This document shows, in pieces, positions 17,566 through 26,122 of a DNA stretch of 64,000 nt. The stretch's first letter is position 1; each line of letters begins with the position of its first letter. Where the stretch lies: NCBI RefSeq assembly GCF_014200575.1, contig NZ_JACHBZ010000001.1, positions 310,001 through 374,000 on the forward strand, given 5' to 3'. This DNA comes from Mucilaginibacter saanensis (GTDB lineage Bacteria > Bacteroidota > Bacteroidia > Sphingobacteriales > Sphingobacteriaceae). The notes under the pieces are model-generated. The model worked only from the letters and a program-made list of their open reading frames with translations, ran no database searches and was not told where the DNA came from. Position numbers and translations under genes: made by a program.

Positions 17566-19548
17566 TTATGCTTCTTCTTCTTCAGATTCTGATTTTTTAG
17601 CTGCAGGAGCTGCTGTTGCCTTGCGGGCTTTGTTTTCAGCACCTTCCATTTGCTCTTTTAACTGAGCTAATACGCTAAGATCACCTAAAGTTGATTTTTC
17701 AACTGATTCTTTCACTTTTTTAACCGCGTTGCTAGCAGATTTTGCTTCTTTTTTGCGGTTTTCAAATTCCTGTACACGAGCATCAGCACGAGCTTCTTCC
17801 CATATACGTGAGTGTGAAATAACGATACGTTTGTTTTCTTTGTTAAATTCAATGATCTTGAATTCAGCAGATTCTTCGGCTTTTAGGGCTTTTCCGTCTT
17901 CTTTAACCAGGTGTTTGGTTGGCGCAAAGCCTTCAACACCGTAAGGTAAAGCTACGATAGCACCTTTGTCAGTTACTTTAATAACGGTACCTTCATGTAC
18001 TGAATCAATAGTGAAGATGGTTTCAAAAGTATCCCAAGGGTTTTCTTCAAGCTGTTTGTGGCCTAAGCTTAATTTGCGGTTCTCGATATCAAGTTCTAAA
18101 ACAACCACGTCTAATTTTTCACCAACTTTAGTGAATTCGTTAGGGTGATTTACTTTTTTAGACCAAGAAAGATCAGAGATGTGGATTAAGCCGTCAATAC
18201 CGTCTTCCAGTTCAACAAACACACCAAAGTTGGTCATGTTTTTAACTGTAGCGATGTGCTGAGTGCCGATAGCGTATTTCTCGCCAGCATTTTGCCATGG
18301 ATCAGGAGTTAATTGTTTAACACCTAATGACATTTTGCGCTCGTCGCGGTCAAGTGTTAACACTTGTGCTTCAATCTCGTCACTAACTTTCAGGAATTCC
18401 TGAGGGTTGCGCAGGTTTTGTGACCATGACATTTCTGACACGTGAATTAAACCTTCAACACCAGGGATGATTTCAAGGAATGCACCGTAATCAGCAACAG
18501 TAACAATACGTCCTTTAACTTTCGAACCTACAACGATTGCCTCGTCAAGGCTTTGCCAAGGATGTGGCGTTAATTGTTTTAAGCCCAGAGCAATACGTTT
18601 TTTCTCGTCATCAAAGTCAAGCACAACAACGTTGATTTTTTGATCCAATGCCAAAATTTCACGTGGGTGCTCAATACGGCCCCAAGAAATATCAGTAATG
18701 TGTAATAAACCGTCAACACCACCCAAATCAATGAATACACCAAAGTCAGTAATGTTTTTAACAGTTCCTTCCAATACCTGTCCTTTTTCAAGGCGGGCAA
18801 CAATTTCTGTTTTTTGGTTTTCCAAATCGTCTTCGATCAGCACTTTGTGCGATACCACTACGTTTTTAAACTCGTGGTTGATCTTAACAACTTTGAATTC
18901 CATTGTTTTACCTACATACACATCGTAATCCCTGATAGGTTTAATATCGATCTGTGATCCAGGTAAGAAGGCTTCAACGCCCATTATATCAACAATCAAA
19001 CCACCTTTAGTTCTGCTCTTCACAAAACCAGTGATGATCTCATCATTATCAAGTGCTGAATTAATGCGCTCCCATGATTTTTGAGTTTTTGCACGTTTAC
19101 GTGAAAGTACTAACTGACCGTTAGCATCTTCTTGTGATTCAACAAATACATCAACTGTGTCACCGATTTTCAAATCAGGTGTATCACGGAATTCTGATAC
19201 TGAAACTAAACCGTCAGATTTAAATCCTACGTTCAGTACCACATCTTTGTTGTTAACATTAACAACTGTACCGGTGATGATTTCGCCTTTGGTGATAGAG
19301 CTGAAAGTTCCATCATACATTTTCTCGAATTTCTCACGGTCGCTATCGCTGTAGTTACCAAATTTTTTGTCGTCAGCATCCCAGTCGAAATCCGCACTTG
19401 GTGTAGCTGCAATTTTTGATTTGATTTCTTCGATAGATATTGAATCAGCTTCTGATTCAATTGTTTCTTTTTCGCCAGATGCGGTAACTGTACCCAGTTC
19501 AGCCTCTTTCGCTTTTAATTCTTTTTCTGCTTCTTGTTTTTTTGCCAT
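17566..19548 (-). CDS. rpsA: 30S ribosomal protein S1
   Basis: A 660-residue RNA-binding protein that helps mRNA engage the 30S subunit. Six S1 (OB-fold) repeats can be followed from about residue 75 on; the clearest have GQVLEGTVKNITDFGVFIDL, GSKVKGRIVTVADYGAFLEI and GTQHIATVKNMTNFGVFVEL. Acidic N-terminal and Lys/Ala/Glu-rich C-terminal tails extend beyond the repeats, as is usual in this phylum. The ATG at 19548 follows AGGAG at good distance; an in-frame upstream ATG at 19605 lies ahead of the promoter and is rejected. Confidence 0.96.
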   Translation of the reverse strand: MAKKQEAEKELKAKEAELGTVTASGEKETIESEADSISIEEIKSKIAATPSADFDWDADDKKFGNYSDSDREKFEKMYDGTFSSITKGEIITGTVVNVNNKDVVLNVGFKSDGLVSVSEFRDTPDLKIGDTVDVFVESQEDANGQLVLSRKRAKTQKSWERINSALDNDEIITGFVKSRTKGGLIVDIMGVEAFLPGSQIDIKPIRDYDVYVGKTMEFKVVKINHEFKNVVVSHKVLIEDDLENQKTEIVARLEKGQVLEGTVKNITDFGVFIDLGGVDGLLHITDISWGRIEHPREILALDQKINVVVLDFDDEKKRIALGLKQLTPHPWQSLDEAIVVGSKVKGRIVTVADYGAFLEIIPGVEGLIHVSEMSWSQNLRNPQEFLKVSDEIEAQVLTLDRDERKMSLGVKQLTPDPWQNAGEKYAIGTQHIATVKNMTNFGVFVELEDGIDGLIHISDLSWSKKVNHPNEFTKVGEKLDVVVLELDIENRKLSLGHKQLEENPWDTFETIFTIDSVHEGTVIKVTDKGAIVALPYGVEGFAPTKHLVKEDGKALKAEESAEFKIIEFNKENKRIVISHSRIWEEARADARVQEFENRKKEAKSASNAVKKVKESVEKSTLGDLSVLAQLKEQMEGAENKARKATAAPAAKKSESEEEEA

Positions 19549-19590
19549 TAAATAATTTTTCTCCTTTTCCCAATTTGTTAATTGGGACTG

Positions 19591-19598
19591 CAAAGGTA
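19591..19598 (-). promoter_or_regulatory. -7 promoter element for rpsA
   Basis: CAAAGGTA reads TACCTTTG on the minus strand, an exact consensus match 43 bases before the rpsA start; it gives a leader of about 35 bases that contains the AGGAG ribosome site. Confidence 0.6.
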
Positions 19599-19758
19599 CA
19601 GACATAATTTTATTTAAAAAAGAATATTTTAATGTTAATTGCTGATATTTAAGCCTTTTTGCAGATTGAGAGGATCTTTTAATGGATTTTGATCCTTCAT
19701 CAAAGTAAATCGGCGTGTTCAGCCTCCAGTTTTAGGATTGTCTGGTCACTATATTGAG

Positions 19759-20430
19759 CTATACATCAGATAGTTTGTTTTCTATCTCCTCAAAAATCGA
19801 CATGAAATTGGCAAATAAATGATTGCGGTATTCGTCAAGTACATCATTCATTTGGGCTTCGTGCTGCGTAGTAAAGGGGTTTTGCCATATTCGCATGCAG
19901 ATGCGTTTAAGTGCGTAGGCTATCTGGTGGGTTTCGGCATAGGTGTGCAGGTATTGGCTGCGTTTAAAATCTTCGTAAAACTTAAAGAACCTGGTAGTAT
20001 CTTTTAATCCCGAAAAAGATAAAAACGCGTTGATCTCCGCTGTTTTACAGCCCTCCAGATGTGCATAAAAATCATCAACCTGTATTTTTCCCGTGGTAAG
20101 CAGCAGGTTATCAATAATAAGCTCCAGGGCGACGTGTCCTAAAAAAAAGGGTTTTACCGGCGAGCCCCCAATGGCTGGCAGTAACTTTTTTTTTAACTCG
20201 TGCGAGTGAATGGTGAAAAAATGGGATGAATGAAAATAACGGTCAACCGCCAGGTGTTTGTTCCAACCGGCTATAATGGAATTGATGTTGTTATCAGTAT
20301 GTTGTAACTTTTCAGGATGCAGAATGATGTTTTTATCGGCATTTTTTAAAAGATCGGGCAGTACTGTACCTAATATATGGTAACAGTTGCTGGAGTGCCG
20401 GTCAAAGTAATAATGCGATAAAAAATTCAT
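19759..20430 (-). CDS. acyl carrier protein phosphodiesterase-like (AcpH/DUF479) protein
   Basis: A 223-residue soluble helical protein starting MNFLSHYYFDRH, like the MNFLAHL start of AcpH proteins, with DLLKNADKN and a central VDRYFHSSHFF segment matching the family's HRxID-like region (here AVDRYFH) and the later GHVALELIIDNLL. AcpH removes phosphopantetheine from acyl carrier protein using a metal site of HD-like type. Conservation is partial, so the activity is not assured. The ATG at 20430 is preferred to a start 14 codons upstream because it fits the family N-terminus. Confidence 0.7.
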   Translation of the reverse strand: MNFLSHYYFDRHSSNCYHILGTVLPDLLKNADKNIILHPEKLQHTDNNINSIIAGWNKHLAVDRYFHSSHFFTIHSHELKKKLLPAIGGSPVKPFFLGHVALELIIDNLLLTTGKIQVDDFYAHLEGCKTAEINAFLSFSGLKDTTRFFKFYEDFKRSQYLHTYAETHQIAYALKRICMRIWQNPFTTQHEAQMNDVLDEYRNHLFANFMSIFEEIENKLSDV

Positions 20431-20561
20431 AAATGCTGTTTTGCAAAATAGGGGCTTTTGCTCAAGATACAAAAAATAAGTAATTATTTGAAATAGATTT
20501 TACCTGTAGTTAACCAGTGGGCGCCTTTTATTCAGCTATTCGGCTCAGCCAATTATTCTTT

Positions 20562-20569
20562 TATATTTG
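20562..20569 (+). promoter_or_regulatory. -7 promoter element for tyrS
   Basis: TATATTTG, an exact TAnnTTTG match, 24 bases before the tyrS ATG. It makes the upstream start at 20567 impossible. Confidence 0.5.
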
Positions 20570-20593
20570 CAGCTTTTGAAACAACACCCTGAT

Positions 20594-21877
20594 ATGAACT
20601 TTGTTGAAGAATTAACCTGGCGTGGTATGCTGCACACCATTATGCCTGGTACCGAAGAGATGTTAAATAAAGGCATGGCTTCGGGATATATAGGATTTGA
20701 TCCTACTGCCGATTCACTGCACGTAGGCCACTTAACCCAGATCATGACCCTGATCCATTTTCAGCGCGCCGGTCATAAACCTTATGCGCTGGTGGGTGGG
20801 GCAACAGGCATGGTGGGTGATCCATCGGGCAAATCGCAGGAGCGTAATTTGCTGTCAGAGGATGTATTACAGCACAACCTGGAATCGGTACAAAAACAGC
20901 TAACTCGTTTTTTAGATTTTAACAGCGGTGTCAACAGTGCCGAAATGGTAAACAACTATGATTGGTTTAAGTCATTTACCTTCCTTGATTTTATAAGGGA
21001 TGTTGGCAAGCACATTACCGTAAATTATATGATGGCCAAGGAATCAGTAAAGAAACGCCTTGAAGGTGATACAGGCATGTCATTTACTGAATTTACCTAC
21101 CAATTGGTACAGGGTTATGATTTTTACTATTTATGGAAACATAAAAATTGCGCCCTGCAAATGGGAGGGAGTGATCAATGGGGTAATATTGTTACCGGTA
21201 CCGAACTGATACGCCGTAAAGATGCGGGCGAAGCGTTTGCTTTAACTACCCAGCTTATTAAAAAGGCCGATGGTACTAAATTTGGAAAAACGGAAAGCGG
21301 GGCAGTTTGGCTTGATCCTGAGCGTACATCGCCTTACCAGTTTTACCAGTTTTGGTTAAATACTACTGATGTTGATGCCAAGGCATACATTCGCATTTTT
21401 ACCTTGTTTGAGCGCGATGTGATTGAAGCCTTGGAAGCTGAACATGACGCCGCACCGCATTTACGTGTGTTGCAAAAAGCCTTGGCAAAAGATATTACCA
21501 TACGTGTACATAACGAGCAGGAGTATGAGAAAGCCATAAAATCATCAGAGTTTTTGTTTGGTAATGTGGGTATTGAGTTTTTAAATGAACTTAATGATGT
21601 AGAAGTACTGGCCCTATTCTCAGGTGTGCCTAATTTTACTATTGCTTTAAGCGATTTGAAGGAGGGTATTAATGTTACCGATTTGCTGGCCACTAAAACA
21701 GCTGTGTTCCCGTCAAAAGGCGAAGCCAAGAAAATGATAACTGGTGGCGGTACAGCTATAAATAAGCTCAAAATTGCCACTGCCGATGATATTTATAACG
21801 CTGATGCATTGATTAATGGAAAATTTCTGGTTGCTCAAAAAGGTAAAAAGAACTATTTTTTGATCATAGCGGAGTAA
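20594..21877 (+). CDS. tyrS: tyrosyl-tRNA synthetase
   Basis: Class Ic synthetase that charges tRNA-Tyr, 427 residues. The HIGH signature appears as HVGHL at about residue 43, preceded by GFDPTADSL; the tyrosine pocket includes [13 protein letters not shown] and [11 protein letters not shown]; the KMSKS loop is KFGKTES. The C-terminal S4 RNA-binding domain runs from about residue 360 ([15 protein letters not shown]) to the end. The start at 20594 follows the promoter and gives the usual N-terminus ([11 protein letters not shown]). It is a single-gene unit ending in a strong terminator. Confidence 0.97.
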   Translation: MNFVEELTWRGMLHTIMPGTEEMLNKGMASGYIGFDPTADSLHVGHLTQIMTLIHFQRAGHKPYALVGGATGMVGDPSGKSQERNLLSEDVLQHNLESVQKQLTRFLDFNSGVNSAEMVNNYDWFKSFTFLDFIRDVGKHITVNYMMAKESVKKRLEGDTGMSFTEFTYQLVQGYDFYYLWKHKNCALQMGGSDQWGNIVTGTELIRRKDAGEAFALTTQLIKKADGTKFGKTESGAVWLDPERTSPYQFYQFWLNTTDVDAKAYIRIFTLFERDVIEALEAEHDAAPHLRVLQKALAKDITIRVHNEQEYEKAIKSSEFLFGNVGIEFLNELNDVEVLALFSGVPNFTIALSDLKEGINVTDLLATKTAVFPSKGEAKKMITGGGTAINKLKIATADDIYNADALINGKFLVAQKGKKNYFLIIAE

Positions 21878-21902
21878 GTGATTTAATAATCGTAAAATGA
21901 AC

Positions 21903-21946
21903 AAAAAAAGCGGGGGCCGGGTTTTAATCCGACCCCCGCTTTTTTT
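21903..21946 (+). terminator. strong terminator after tyrS
   Basis: A G/C-rich stem (AGCGGGGGCCGG against CCGACCCCCGCT) with an A-run before and a T-run after, 26 bases past the tyrS stop. Confidence 0.9.
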
Positions 21947-21969
21947 GTTATACTCCAATGATTAATAGA

Positions 21970-22001
21970 TTTGCAAATACGACAAATGGTAATTATATTT
22001 G
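21970..22001 (+). promoter_or_regulatory. promoter of the RES-Xre operon
   Basis: TTTG at 21970-21973, a 20-base spacer and TATATTTG at 21994-22001: a full match to the Bacteroidota consensus. Transcription should begin near 22006-22009. Confidence 0.7.
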
Positions 22002-22015
22002 TATATATGTCGTAT
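21977..22015. promoter_or_regulatory. inverted-repeat operator around the RES-Xre promoter
   Basis: ATACGACA (21977-21984) and TGTCGTAT (22008-22015) are perfect 8-bp inverted arms, one inside the promoter spacer and one over the expected transcript start. This is the layout expected for autorepression by a toxin-antitoxin complex. Confidence 0.65.
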
Positions 22016-22501
22016 AAGTCAAAATCGGATAATAAAAATGAGCTTCATGAGCCAATGATGGCTTATAGCGTTCAAGGCACTGCGCCATCATTTTATAATT
22101 TATTGGGTAGTTCTAAGTCGGTTAAGCTTTCCAATGATTTTGATATCATAAAATTAGCGCGGCAAGGTTTCCCAAAAAGTTTATTACTCTCGCTGGCAAA
22201 AAAAATCTCCTTAAATATACAGGAGTTATCAAACATATTGCACATATCTGAGCGCACTTTGCAGCGTTATGATGATGATGCCATTATTAAAACCGAGTAC
22301 GCTGAAAAGGCCGTTGAGCTTGCACGCCTGTATACCCGCGGCGAAGAGGTTTTTGGCTCCATGGATAAATTTAAAATATGGATAAAAACCCCCGGTATTG
22401 TTTTTAAAGGCGAGGCTCCGGTCACTATTCTTGATACATCTGCCGGTTTTGATATGGTTTTTAAGGAGCTTGGGCGTATTGAGCACGGTATTTTTGCATG
22501 A
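22007..22501 (+). CDS. type II antitoxin, Xre/MbcA/ParS toxin-binding family
   Basis: The antitoxin of a RES-Xre pair, 164 residues from this ATG. An N-terminal helix-turn-helix region (SLAKKISLNIQELSNILHIS, then ERTLQRYDDD) is followed by the DUF2384 toxin-binding region (KAVELARLYTRGEEVFGSMD, then FKIWIKTPG) and the end DMVFKELGRIEHGIFA. It neutralises the RES toxin and with it represses the operon. The ATG at 22007 nearly coincides with the predicted transcript start, so it would be leaderless; ATGs at 22055 and 22058 are alternatives giving 148 or 147 residues. The stop overlaps the toxin start by 4 bases. Confidence 0.85.
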   Translation: MSYKSKSDNKNELHEPMMAYSVQGTAPSFYNLLGSSKSVKLSNDFDIIKLARQGFPKSLLLSLAKKISLNIQELSNILHISERTLQRYDDDAIIKTEYAEKAVELARLYTRGEEVFGSMDKFKIWIKTPGIVFKGEAPVTILDTSAGFDMVFKELGRIEHGIFA

Positions 22502-22953
22502 TGATACTGTATCGTATTGCTAAATGTAATTATGCTGACGACCTGAGCGGCACAGGTGCACGACTATATGGCGGGCGCTGGAATAGTGAGGGTAGGCCTA
22601 TGCTTTACCTGGCATCGTCAAGGGCATTGGCTGTATTGGAAGTATTGGTGCATTTGAATCCTTTAATTATCCCCAGTAATTTTTGTCTTGCAACAATTGA
22701 AGTTCCGGATACTGATATAGTATTGTTAGATACTGCTTTGTTACCCAATAACTGGCAGGATGTATCGGCACCGGCTATATTGAAGCAATTGGGCGATGCA
22801 TTTTTAAAAAAGCAGGAGCGTTTATTAATGAGAGTACCATCAGCAGTAGTACCGGAGGAGTATAACTATCTACTTAATCCGCTGCATTTGAATGTGAAAG
22901 ATGTTCGGGTCATCACCAAAGAGCCTTTTAGTTTTGACGACAGGCTTTTGTAA
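22498..22953 (+). CDS. RES-domain toxin
   Basis: A 151-residue toxin named after its conserved Arg-Glu-Ser triad, seen here as Arg27 (GGRWNSEG), Glu48 (ALAVLEVLVHL) and Ser115 (RVPSAVVPEEYNYLLNP). Characterised members degrade cellular NAD+ (for example MbcT is an NAD+ phosphorylase), stalling growth until neutralised. It is translated in ATGA overlap with its antitoxin, keeping their ratio coupled. All triad residues are present, so it looks functional. Confidence 0.88.
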   Translation: MMILYRIAKCNYADDLSGTGARLYGGRWNSEGRPMLYLASSRALAVLEVLVHLNPLIIPSNFCLATIEVPDTDIVLLDTALLPNNWQDVSAPAILKQLGDAFLKKQERLLMRVPSAVVPEEYNYLLNPLHLNVKDVRVITKEPFSFDDRLL

Positions 22954-23013
22954 AACCATTAACTTGCTAAAAAATAATTATCAAAGCGTCGATATCTGAA
23001 ATGTCCTAACAAC

Positions 23014-23049
23014 AAAAAGGCGATGGGTTTTTAAACTCATCGCCTTTTT
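23014..23049. terminator. bidirectional terminator between RES toxin and PH-domain gene
   Basis: AAAAAGGCGATG and CATCGCCTTTTT form a 12-bp perfect stem with a 12-base loop. It serves both converging transcripts. Confidence 0.85.
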
Positions 23050-23073
23050 AATATATCTGAATAATCCGGCAAA

Positions 23074-23760
23074 TTAAAAGTCGCTTAACAGGTCAAGCTT
23101 TTTGGCGTTGTATTCTTCTTGTGATATTAAGCCGTTATCAAAAAGCGTTTTCAGTTTTTTTAATTTTTCGGTAAGCTCATCTGGTTTTGGGGCTTCATGT
23201 ACAACGGGAGCTGGTGCCGGTGGTGCAACAGGTGTTGGTGCCTGTTGTTGTGCAACTGCCGGTGCAGCAAAGGCTTGCTGAGTTGTGGTTGCAGCATGGG
23301 CAGTAGCTGGGTTTTCAAACTGTATAGAACCTGATTCTGCACGTTTTTGTTCCAGATCGCGCTGGCGGCGTGCTTCACGTTCTACTTCCTTACGTTCCTG
23401 GGCGTATTGATAAAGTTTGCGACCCTGAATTTTAGGCAAGTAATCAACAGCCATTTCGGCCCCGTTGGTGGTTTTTACGCTAAATACAGCACCTATAATT
23501 TCTTCTTTGGTATATACGTCAACAACATCCTTCCAAACAAAATCAACAAATTTGATAGACAGGCCAAGGTTGGCCGGAGTAAAAAATAATATGCGTTTGT
23601 TGGTTATGGCTATACAGTCAGGAAATAGGTTTACCAATGGCTTTTTCTGAACTGCAATATAAATAATCTCTTCACCGGAAGAGAGCAGGTCGACCAAACG
23701 GGAATAAACTTTTTCAACTGTTTTTGGATCTTGTTCCTCGTTTAAAAATTTCTCAATCAT
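23074..23760 (-). CDS. PH-domain and SHOCT-domain protein
   Basis: A 228-residue cytoplasmic protein with three parts: a bacterial PH-like domain at about 28-120 (EEIIYIAVQKKPLVNLFPDC, then IAITNKRILFFTP, VWKDVVDVYTKE), a charged then Ala/Gln/Pro-rich linker at about 125-195, and a C-terminal SHOCT motif (LKKLKTLFDNGLISQEEYNA). SHOCT motifs are short oligomerisation elements and bacterial PH domains often aid membrane or protein docking. Function is unknown. It is monocistronic, with its own promoter and a shared terminator. Confidence 0.8.
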   Translation of the reverse strand: MIEKFLNEEQDPKTVEKVYSRLVDLLSSGEEIIYIAVQKKPLVNLFPDCIAITNKRILFFTPANLGLSIKFVDFVWKDVVDVYTKEEIIGAVFSVKTTNGAEMAVDYLPKIQGRKLYQYAQERKEVEREARRQRDLEQKRAESGSIQFENPATAHAATTTQQAFAAPAVAQQQAPTPVAPPAPAPVVHEAPKPDELTEKLKKLKTLFDNGLISQEEYNAKKLDLLSDF

Positions 23761-23783
23761 GTTTTCAGCATTTATGATGCGTG

Positions 23784-23791
23784 CAAAAATA
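23784..23791 (-). promoter_or_regulatory. -7 promoter element for the PH-domain gene
   Basis: CAAAAATA reads TATTTTTG on the minus strand, 24 bases before the start codon. Confidence 0.4.
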
Positions 23792-23819
23792 ATAATAATA
23801 CTTCAGTTGCCTGTAAGTT

Positions 23820-24806
23820 TTAAGCAATCAGCAAATTACATCCCCTGATGTCTGACTGGTCAAACCGACCTAAAACCTCAAACGAGCCATCGGTAAAAGT
23901 TTTCCCCAGATCCTGCGTGGCAATAAAAGAGCAGGAGTTGATGTTGGCCAGGTCAATAACATTAATACCGCCCGTTTTGCCATTTGCTAACGTACTGATG
24001 GGGTCATTAGTATCGCGGATGATGATTTTCATCCATGGGGGGCATACAAATACACCTTCGCCCAGTGAATAAGCTTGCGATAGCAATTCGGTCATCCCAT
24101 ACTCCGAGTGTATAGCATTAACGCCGAAGCCATTGCATAAAATATCATGCAGTTCTTCCCTGATCATTTCTTTACGGCGGCCTTTCATTCCCCCGGTTTC
24201 CATCACAACCAACTCAGGGAAATTTATCTGGTAATGTTCAATAAAATCAAGCAGGCCAAAGGTAACGCCAATTAAAAGGGTTGGCTTTTTAGCATCCTGT
24301 TGTTTTTTTAGCTGATGATATAGCTCCTCATGATTGTATAAAAAGTAGCCACTATCCGTGTTTTCAGATTGTTTGATGAGATCATTAACCATGTAAATTA
24401 GTGAAGAACCTTCGCGCTCCAGGTAGGATGGAAGCAGGGCCAGTACCGTATAATCCTTAATATCGCCGTAAAATAATTTAAAGGCATTACGAAAACTGTC
24501 TTCGTACCAGCTTTTATCGTTTACAAAGTGACTGCTGGTGGTAGTTCCTGTGGTGCCTGAGCTGGTAAAAGTGAGTTGTGCCGCCTTATTTGTACTCAGT
24601 ACGCGGTGCGATTTAAAAAACTCAATAGGTAAAAACGGTATCTGATCAACAGAGCTAACGGCTGTAACATCAACTTTTAAGCCCGAAATAAACTGCCGGT
24701 AAACAGCACAGTTTTTTGCCTGATACTGAAAAATTTGCAGGACTGCGTTATTAAATTCTTCGGTACTGCTAATTGAAAATACCTGTTGCTTATCCGGTGT
24801 GCTCAT
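23820..24806 (-). CDS. LuxE/PaaK-family acyl-protein synthetase-like protein
   Basis: A 328-residue adenylate-forming enzyme of the LuxE family. The phosphate loop is TFTSSGTTGTTTS at about 93-105 and later motifs include HSEYGMTELLSQAYS and the C-terminal LGRFDQSDIRGCN. LuxE proteins activate fatty acids as acyl-AMP and transfer them to an internal Cys; stand-alone Bacteroidota members lack lux partners and their acyl substrate is unknown. The ATG at 24806 lies just after a promoter; an upstream in-frame start at 24845 is ahead of it. Confidence 0.82.
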   Translation of the reverse strand: MSTPDKQQVFSISSTEEFNNAVLQIFQYQAKNCAVYRQFISGLKVDVTAVSSVDQIPFLPIEFFKSHRVLSTNKAAQLTFTSSGTTGTTTSSHFVNDKSWYEDSFRNAFKLFYGDIKDYTVLALLPSYLEREGSSLIYMVNDLIKQSENTDSGYFLYNHEELYHQLKKQQDAKKPTLLIGVTFGLLDFIEHYQINFPELVVMETGGMKGRRKEMIREELHDILCNGFGVNAIHSEYGMTELLSQAYSLGEGVFVCPPWMKIIIRDTNDPISTLANGKTGGINVIDLANINSCSFIATQDLGKTFTDGSFEVLGRFDQSDIRGCNLLIA

Positions 24807-24813
24807 TATTGCA

Positions 24814-24821
24814 CAAAGATA
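24814..24821 (-). promoter_or_regulatory. -7 promoter element for the LuxE-like gene
   Basis: CAAAGATA reads TATCTTTG on the minus strand, 8 bases before the ATG at 24806, implying a very short or absent leader. Confidence 0.45.
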
Positions 24822-25021
24822 AGTATTAGGACTTGCAGATTTCAAATCAGTTGAACAAGGGATTAAACGTATTTGTCTGATTTAGACGTTTGACTGAGAA
24901 TTATACGTCCACCTTAAAAAATATGATGCTTTTATTACATGATATGTAAAAACAAGTATACATTTTTGAGGTTCATTATATGAATAGTACATACAATAAA
25001 TTGTCTTTTAAAATCAACCCC

Positions 25022-25693
25022 ATGAAAACATTAAAATTTTTGAAGTTCCCGCTTATATTAAGCCTGTTCTTCGTGCTGATATCGGCCAAGTCGGCCGATA
25101 AGGAAACGGAACGTGTTCATAATGCTGCCAACGTAATAAAAGAGTTCGGCAAAATGAAAGAGAGTATTCCCCGTGAATTGCTGAAAGAGTATGAAGGTAT
25201 TGTGATTATCCCCAAACTCATCAATGCTGGTTTTGGTATTGGCGGTAAACGCGGCAGGGGTGTTGCCATGGTAAAACTGGCTAACGGTAAATGGAGCGAC
25301 CCTGTATTTGTAACTTTAACCGGCGGTAGCTTTGGTTTACAAATAGGCGTACAATCAGTTGATCTGGTTTTGGTGTTTCGTCACAAAGGGGTATTAACCA
25401 AGGTTAAAAATGGCGACTTTACCATCGGTGGTGATATATCTGCAGCAGCCGGGCCGGTTGGCCGCAGCTCAACGGCAAGTACTGATTATAAGTTGGAAGC
25501 TGAAGTTTACTCTTACTCACGCAGCCGCGGATTATTTGCAGGTATAACTATCAATGGTTCAAATTTAGCTATTGATAAATCGGCAAATGCTAACTTTTAT
25601 GGTGATTCAGCTTCATCACAGGATATTTTTGCTTCATCAAAAAGCGACAAAGAAGCTGTTCACGTGTTAAAGGAAAGTTTAGTGAATTTTTAA
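25022..25693 (+). CDS. lipid-binding SYLF-domain (Ysc84-like) protein, exported
   Basis: A 223-residue protein with a signal peptide (FPLILSLFFVLISAKS) followed by a complete SYLF domain: AANVIKEF at the start, then PRELLKEYEGIVIIPK, GFGIGGKRGRGVAMV, FVTLTGGSFGLQIGVQSVD, and SRSRGLFAGITINGSNLAID near the end. SYLF domains bind phosphoinositides in eukaryotes; in bacteria the role is undefined but location is periplasmic. The ATG at 25022 is chosen because it immediately precedes the signal peptide. Confidence 0.88.
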   Translation: MKTLKFLKFPLILSLFFVLISAKSADKETERVHNAANVIKEFGKMKESIPRELLKEYEGIVIIPKLINAGFGIGGKRGRGVAMVKLANGKWSDPVFVTLTGGSFGLQIGVQSVDLVLVFRHKGVLTKVKNGDFTIGGDISAAAGPVGRSSTASTDYKLEAEVYSYSRSRGLFAGITINGSNLAIDKSANANFYGDSASSQDIFASSKSDKEAVHVLKESLVNF

Positions 25694-25716
25694 GATAACA
25701 GTAATGCTTTGTAATA

Positions 25717-25747
25717 AAATGCCCGGCTGCAAAGCGCGGGCATTTTT
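25717..25747 (+). terminator. terminator after the SYLF gene
   Basis: AAATGCCCG and CGGGCATTT stem with an 11-base loop and TTTTT tail, 24 bases after the stop. It could also serve the converging gene. Confidence 0.8.
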
Positions 25748-25754
25748 GTTTGTT

Positions 25755-26090
25755 TTAATTTTCAAAAGCTCTTTTCAGCAACAATCCCGAAAGTGCGGCA
25801 AAGCCACTTACCAGGCCGCCAATTATGCCGGTAACTACCAGCAGGTAACCCCAGCCCGGTAACTGAAACAGCTGAGCCACCTTTGTTGCCAGTATATGGT
25901 TGTTGGGGATACTTTTAAATAAAGCAAGTACTATCCACACAATAAATACCGCCAAAAAGCCAGACCAAAATGCCTGCCCGGGAGTTTTACCTGTAAAAAA
26001 AGCGGCTAAAAAAGCGGCAATAGCCACTACCCACCAGGGTAAAAAAAAGCCGCTTGCAAATGATAATATCAGTACGATAAGGAATAACAT
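25755..26090 (-). CDS. hypothetical membrane protein
   Basis: A 111-residue protein with three to four hydrophobic segments (LFLIVLILSFASGFFL, WWVVAIAAFLAAFF, FWSGFLAVFIVWIVLALF, and YLLVVTGIIGGLVSGFAALS). No catalytic motif is visible and I do not recognise a named family; similar short membrane proteins are common in Sphingobacteriaceae. It is separated from the upstream penicillin acylase gene by 32 bases on the same strand, so co-transcription is likely. Confidence 0.65.
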   Translation of the reverse strand: MLFLIVLILSFASGFFLPWWVVAIAAFLAAFFTGKTPGQAFWSGFLAVFIVWIVLALFKSIPNNHILATKVAQLFQLPGWGYLLVVTGIIGGLVSGFAALSGLLLKRAFEN

Positions 26091-26122
26091 ATATTGAGCC
26101 TCCGTTAAATGTTTTTAATTTA

